From Lacinutrix algicola (GTDB lineage Bacteria; Bacteroidota; Bacteroidia; Flavobacteriales; Flavobacteriaceae): a stretch of DNA of 64,000 bases. A program made the position numbers and the translations under genes. Position 1 is the stretch's first letter. Every line of letters starts with the position of its first letter. Shown here piece by piece: positions 61,106 to 64,000 of this stretch. Under the pieces are notes generated by a model. The model searched no databases and was not told where the DNA came from. It saw nothing but the letters and a program-made list of their open reading frames with translations. The stretch lies in the NCBI RefSeq assembly GCF_001418085.1, contig NZ_LIQH01000021.1:124001-188000 (forward strand), read 5' to 3'.

Positions 61106-63607
61106 ATGAATAAAATTCAGCATTACGTTCAAGGTCAATGGACAACAGGAAAAGAAGAAGGAACACCAATTCTAGACGCAGTAACAGGTGAAGCCTTCAC
61201 TAGTATTGCTATCGAAGGTTTAGATGTTCCCGAAATTCTTAATTACGGAAGAACAAAGGGAGGAGAGGTTCTTAGAAAAATGACTTTCCAAGAACGTGGA
61301 AACATGCTTAAAAAATTAGCATTATACCTTACTAAAAGAAAAAATGCTTTTTACGATTTAAGTTACAGAACAGGAGCAACTAAAGTAGATAGTTGGATTG
61401 ACATCGAAGGTGGTTTCGGAAATTTATTCGCAAACGCTTCACTTAGAAAGTTGTTTCCAAACCAACCATATCACGTAGAAGGCGATGCTATAGATTTGTC
61501 TCGAGGTGGTCGTTTTATGGCGCATCATATTATGGTGCCTAAAAGAGGAGTTGCAGTTCATATTAATGCATTCAACTTCCCAGTCTGGGGAATGTTAGAA
61601 AAATGTGCAGTAAACTGGATGGCTGGAGTGCCTGCTGTAGTTTTACCAGCACCTTCAACATCTTATTTAGCCGAAGCTGTAGCAAAAGAAATTATAGCAT
61701 CTGGTATTTTACCAGAAGGTGCATTACAAATTATAAACGGAACCGTAAAAACAATTCTTGACACTGTAGAGTCTCAGGATGTAGTCACTTTTACAGGTTC
61801 AGCAAAAGTAGGACGCTTATTAAAAGCGCATCCGCAATTAATACAAGAGTCAGTACCATTTACTATGGAAGCTGATTCTTTAAATGCATCTATTTTAGGA
61901 GAAGACGCAGTTCCGGGAACACCAGAATTCGACTTGTTTATAAAAGAAGTTAGAAAAGAAATGACGGTTAAAGCAGGACAAAAATGTACTGCAATACGTA
62001 GAATAATTGTTCCGCAAAATTTAGTGGAAGATGTGCAAACAGCATTGTCAAAAGCATTAGATAAGATAACTATTGGAGATCCAAGATTAAAAGAAGTTAG
62101 AATGGGATCTTTAGTTAGTCATCAACAAGTGCAGGCAGTTAGAGATTCTGTAAATGATTTATCTAAAGAAGCACAAATTGTTTATGGAAGTTTAGATGAA
62201 ATAAATACCATTGGAGCAGATCCTAAAAAAGGTGCTTTTATTAGTCCAATTTTATTACGCTCTGATCATCCTTTTGAAAATACAATAATTCACGAACGTG
62301 AGGCTTTTGGTCCAGTAAGTACAATAATGCCTTATAAAAACTTAGATGAAGCTATTTTGTTAGCGCAAATGGGTAAAGGGTCTTTAGTGTCGTCAATAGC
62401 AACAAACGACGATAAAATTGCTAAAGAGTATGTTATAAACGCCGCAAGTCATCATGGAAGAATTATGGTTGTAAATCGCGATATGGCTAAAGAAAGTACA
62501 GGTCATGGTTCACCATTGCCATACTTGGTGCATGGAGGTCCAGGACGAGCAGGAGGTGGAGAAGAAATGGGAGGCATGCGAGGAATAAAGCATTATTTGC
62601 AACGTACCGCAATCCAAGGTTCGCCAACAACAATAACAGAAATTACAGGTATTTATCAGCAAAATGCAAAATATAAGGAAGCACCACAGCATCCATTTAA
62701 ATACCATTGGGAAGATATTCAGCCAGGAATGTCTATGAAAACCCACAGACGTACATTTACAGATACAGATATTATCAATTTTGCAAATGTTACTTGGGAT
62801 CATTTCTATGCGCATACAGATATTACATCTTTAGACGGAAGTATTTTCGAACAAAGAACAGCGCATGGTTATTTTATTATTTCAGCAGCAGCCGGACTAT
62901 TTGTATACCCAAATAAAGGCCCAGTTTCAGCTAATTACGGATTAGAAGAATGTCGATTCTTACGTCCCTTATATCACAACGATACTATTTATGTACGTTT
63001 AACATGTAAGCAGAAAGTAGATAGAGATGTTGCTTCTGCAGAGCATCCAAGCGGAATTGTAAAATGGTATGCAGAAATTTTCGATGCGAATACCGATGAG
63101 AAAGTCGCTTTTGCAACAGTCTTAACTATGGTTCAGAAAAAGCAAGAAGTTTTAACTGAAATGACTGAGGACAAAATCAACGATTGTCTTTACGCATTAA
63201 AAGAAGATGCTAAGCCAAAATGGGGAATTATGACACCTCAGCATATGATTGAGCATTTAGAATATACTTATAAAATTGCTTCAGGAGAAATTCAAGATTT
63301 TGAAATAGCGACACCAGAAAAGATTCTAGAAAAAGTACATAATAGTTTGTGGAGCTTTGAGAAGTTTCCGCTTAAAACGCAATTTCCGCATCTTGAAAAA
63401 GATACTTTAGATACATTAAAGCATTCTGATTTAGCTACAGCTATTGAAAAGTTTAAAATACAACGAGAAAAGTATTTAGAGTATTTTAAAGAAAATCCAA
63501 AAGCTAAATTAAAGAATTTAGTTTTCGGTGAATTAAATAAATACGAATCATATTTACTAGAAAGAAAGCATCTTAATCATCATTTTGAACAATTCGGATT
63601 AATATAG
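61106..63607 (+). CDS. paaZ: Bifunctional ring-opening enzyme PaaZ with extra C-terminal domain
   Basis: An 833-residue enzyme opening the oxepin-CoA ring. Residues 1-520 are the aldehyde dehydrogenase (MVPKRGVAVHINAFNFPVWG; catalytic Cys in KAGQKCTAIRR). Residues about 535-680 are the MaoC-like hydratase (WEDIQPGMSMKTHRRTF, with the Asp/His pair in WDHFYAH). From about 686 an extra ~148 residues follow, starting MTEDKINDCLYALKEDAK and containing WGIMTPQHMIEHLEYTYKIA, which resembles DUF1569 (DinB-like). E. coli PaaZ is 681 residues and lacks this tail. Confidence 0.93.
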   Translation: MNKIQHYVQGQWTTGKEEGTPILDAVTGEAFTSIAIEGLDVPEILNYGRTKGGEVLRKMTFQERGNMLKKLALYLTKRKNAFYDLSYRTGATKVDSWIDIEGGFGNLFANASLRKLFPNQPYHVEGDAIDLSRGGRFMAHHIMVPKRGVAVHINAFNFPVWGMLEKCAVNWMAGVPAVVLPAPSTSYLAEAVAKEIIASGILPEGALQIINGTVKTILDTVESQDVVTFTGSAKVGRLLKAHPQLIQESVPFTMEADSLNASILGEDAVPGTPEFDLFIKEVRKEMTVKAGQKCTAIRRIIVPQNLVEDVQTALSKALDKITIGDPRLKEVRMGSLVSHQQVQAVRDSVNDLSKEAQIVYGSLDEINTIGADPKKGAFISPILLRSDHPFENTIIHEREAFGPVSTIMPYKNLDEAILLAQMGKGSLVSSIATNDDKIAKEYVINAASHHGRIMVVNRDMAKESTGHGSPLPYLVHGGPGRAGGGEEMGGMRGIKHYLQRTAIQGSPTTITEITGIYQQNAKYKEAPQHPFKYHWEDIQPGMSMKTHRRTFTDTDIINFANVTWDHFYAHTDITSLDGSIFEQRTAHGYFIISAAAGLFVYPNKGPVSANYGLEECRFLRPLYHNDTIYVRLTCKQKVDRDVASAEHPSGIVKWYAEIFDANTDEKVAFATVLTMVQKKQEVLTEMTEDKINDCLYALKEDAKPKWGIMTPQHMIEHLEYTYKIASGEIQDFEIATPEKILEKVHNSLWSFEKFPLKTQFPHLEKDTLDTLKHSDLATAIEKFKIQREKYLEYFKENPKAKLKNLVFGELNKYESYLLERKHLNHHFEQFGLI

Positions 63608-63610
63608 TTT

Positions 63611-63637
63611 GTCATTCCTGCGCAGGCAGGAATCCAC
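63611..63637 (+). repeat. Palindromic repeat GTCATTCCTGCG type
   Basis: GTCATTCCTGCG, CAGG, CAGGAATCCAC. An inverted copy follows at 63662-63685. Confidence 0.8.
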
Positions 63638-63661
63638 AATAGAAAGTTGTAATATAAAATA

Positions 63662-63685
63662 GATTCCTGTCTTCACAGGAATGAC
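63662..63685 (-). repeat. Inverted GTCATTCCTG-type repeat
   Basis: GATTCCTGTCTTCACAGGAA then TGAC; the reverse complement of the GTCATTCCTG type. With the copy at 63611 it forms a facing pair. Confidence 0.75.
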
Positions 63686-63700
63686 AAAAGAATAAATAAC

Positions 63701-64000
63701 ATGAACACACCATACGTAAAATTAGTTATACAAAACGAAGTAGGATATATAGAATTCTTTCATCCTGCGCATAACTCGTTGCCAGGAGATGTATTAGCAA
63801 AACTAGCGCAAACCATTACAGATGCGGGAACAAATGACGCTATTAAAGTTGTTGTTTTAAAAAGTGGAGGCGATAGAACATTTTGTGCAGGAGCAAGCTT
63901 CGAAGAGTTAATAAACATTAACGATGCAGCAACAGGAAAAGTATTCTTTTCTGGTTTTGCAAACGTGATTAATGCGATGCGTAAATGTCCGAAATTTATT
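63701..64000 (+). CDS. Enoyl-CoA hydratase/isomerase, 5' part only (PaaF-like)
   Basis: The first 100 codons of a crotonase-family enzyme run off the window end. They include VKLVIQNEVGYIEFFHPAHN, a SLPGDVL stretch and the first oxyanion block RTFCAGASFEELI. Position after paaZ suggests the hydratase of the lower pathway (2,3-dehydroadipyl-CoA hydratase), but the defining C-terminal part is outside. A phenylacetate-CoA ligase is not in the window and may follow. Confidence 0.82.
   Translation, partial: MNTPYVKLVIQNEVGYIEFFHPAHNSLPGDVLAKLAQTITDAGTNDAIKVVVLKSGGDRTFCAGASFEELININDAATGKVFFSGFANVINAMRKCPKFI

Noticed and set aside
52344-63685. CRISPR-like array from the repeated motifs in the paa region
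   Set aside because: Repeats are palindromic, of several types, irregularly spaced and separated by whole genes; no cas genes are present.

Overview
The window is low-GC DNA from the chromosome of a member of the Flavobacteriaceae (Bacteroidota); the genus cannot be fixed from the sequence. Support comes from promoter -7 boxes of the TAnnTTTG type, a type IX secretion C-terminal sorting domain, GSCFA, DUF4230, DUF4846 and choice-of-anchor I proteins, an Hpt-Adk fusion, and short palindromic repeats of the kind common in flavobacteria. I see no rRNA, tRNA, CRISPR array, prophage, insertion sequence or replication origin.

Layout. 1-2969: end of a DUF4846 gene, a small conserved protein, ApbE flavin transferase and a secreted nuclease. 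2983-8456 (minus): glycosyltransferase, methyltransferase, KAS III-like synthase, glycine decarboxylase GcvP. 8589-9419 (plus): UbiA-like membrane protein. 9399-14314 (minus): a packed run that reads, in transcription order, GbsR/MarR regulator, small membrane protein, broken methyltransferase, DoxX-like protein, DUF2071 protein, second methyltransferase, membrane protein, ECF sigma factor and zinc-finger anti-sigma-like protein. The same 10-8-10 inverted repeat stands before the regulator and before the next gene. 14410-18169 (minus): a LAS-type peptidase, an M3 peptidase, two small-RNA-like hairpin units and PurE. 18275-25073 (plus): an alpha/beta hydrolase-LuxR pair behind a perfect palindrome, then an operon of a T9SS leucine-rich protein, two unknown proteins and a membrane LytTR regulator. 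25075-41828: PurK, Hpt-Adk, ObgE, Era, Der, small envelope proteins, a DoxX gene split by an in-frame stop, a DinB protein and an OMP/OmpA pair. 41836-45573 (minus): a decayed TPM lipoprotein gene, two intact TPM genes, LemA, a MerR-type regulator and an M23 peptidase. 45794-50510: AlaS, GSCFA, DUF4230 and rhodanese.

50599-64000 is a phenylacetate (paa) catabolic operon headed by a TetR regulator: paaE-A-B-C-D, paaG, paaH, paaI, a ypfJ-type peptidase, a paaI remnant, a small secreted protein, paaJ, paaZ and the start of a further enoyl-CoA hydratase. It encodes epoxidation, ring isomerisation, ring opening and beta-oxidation-like steps from phenylacetyl-CoA towards central acyl-CoAs. Most gaps between its genes hold short palindromic repeats; only one degenerate copy (603-631) was seen elsewhere.

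The most distinctive observations are: an 8-bp tandem duplication that frameshifts a methyltransferase and whose removal restores the frame; a two-site regulon for the GbsR-like regulator; two related hairpin units sharing a 13-nt box; a palindrome before the hydrolase-LuxR pair; a direct repeat with LytTR-site geometry before an operon that ends in a LytTR gene; paired TetR operators in the paa region; and several broken genes (methyltransferase, DoxX, TPM, paaI copy). Nothing here is clearly a wholly new system. The 9.4-14.4 kb sigma/methyltransferase run is the best candidate for an undescribed module.
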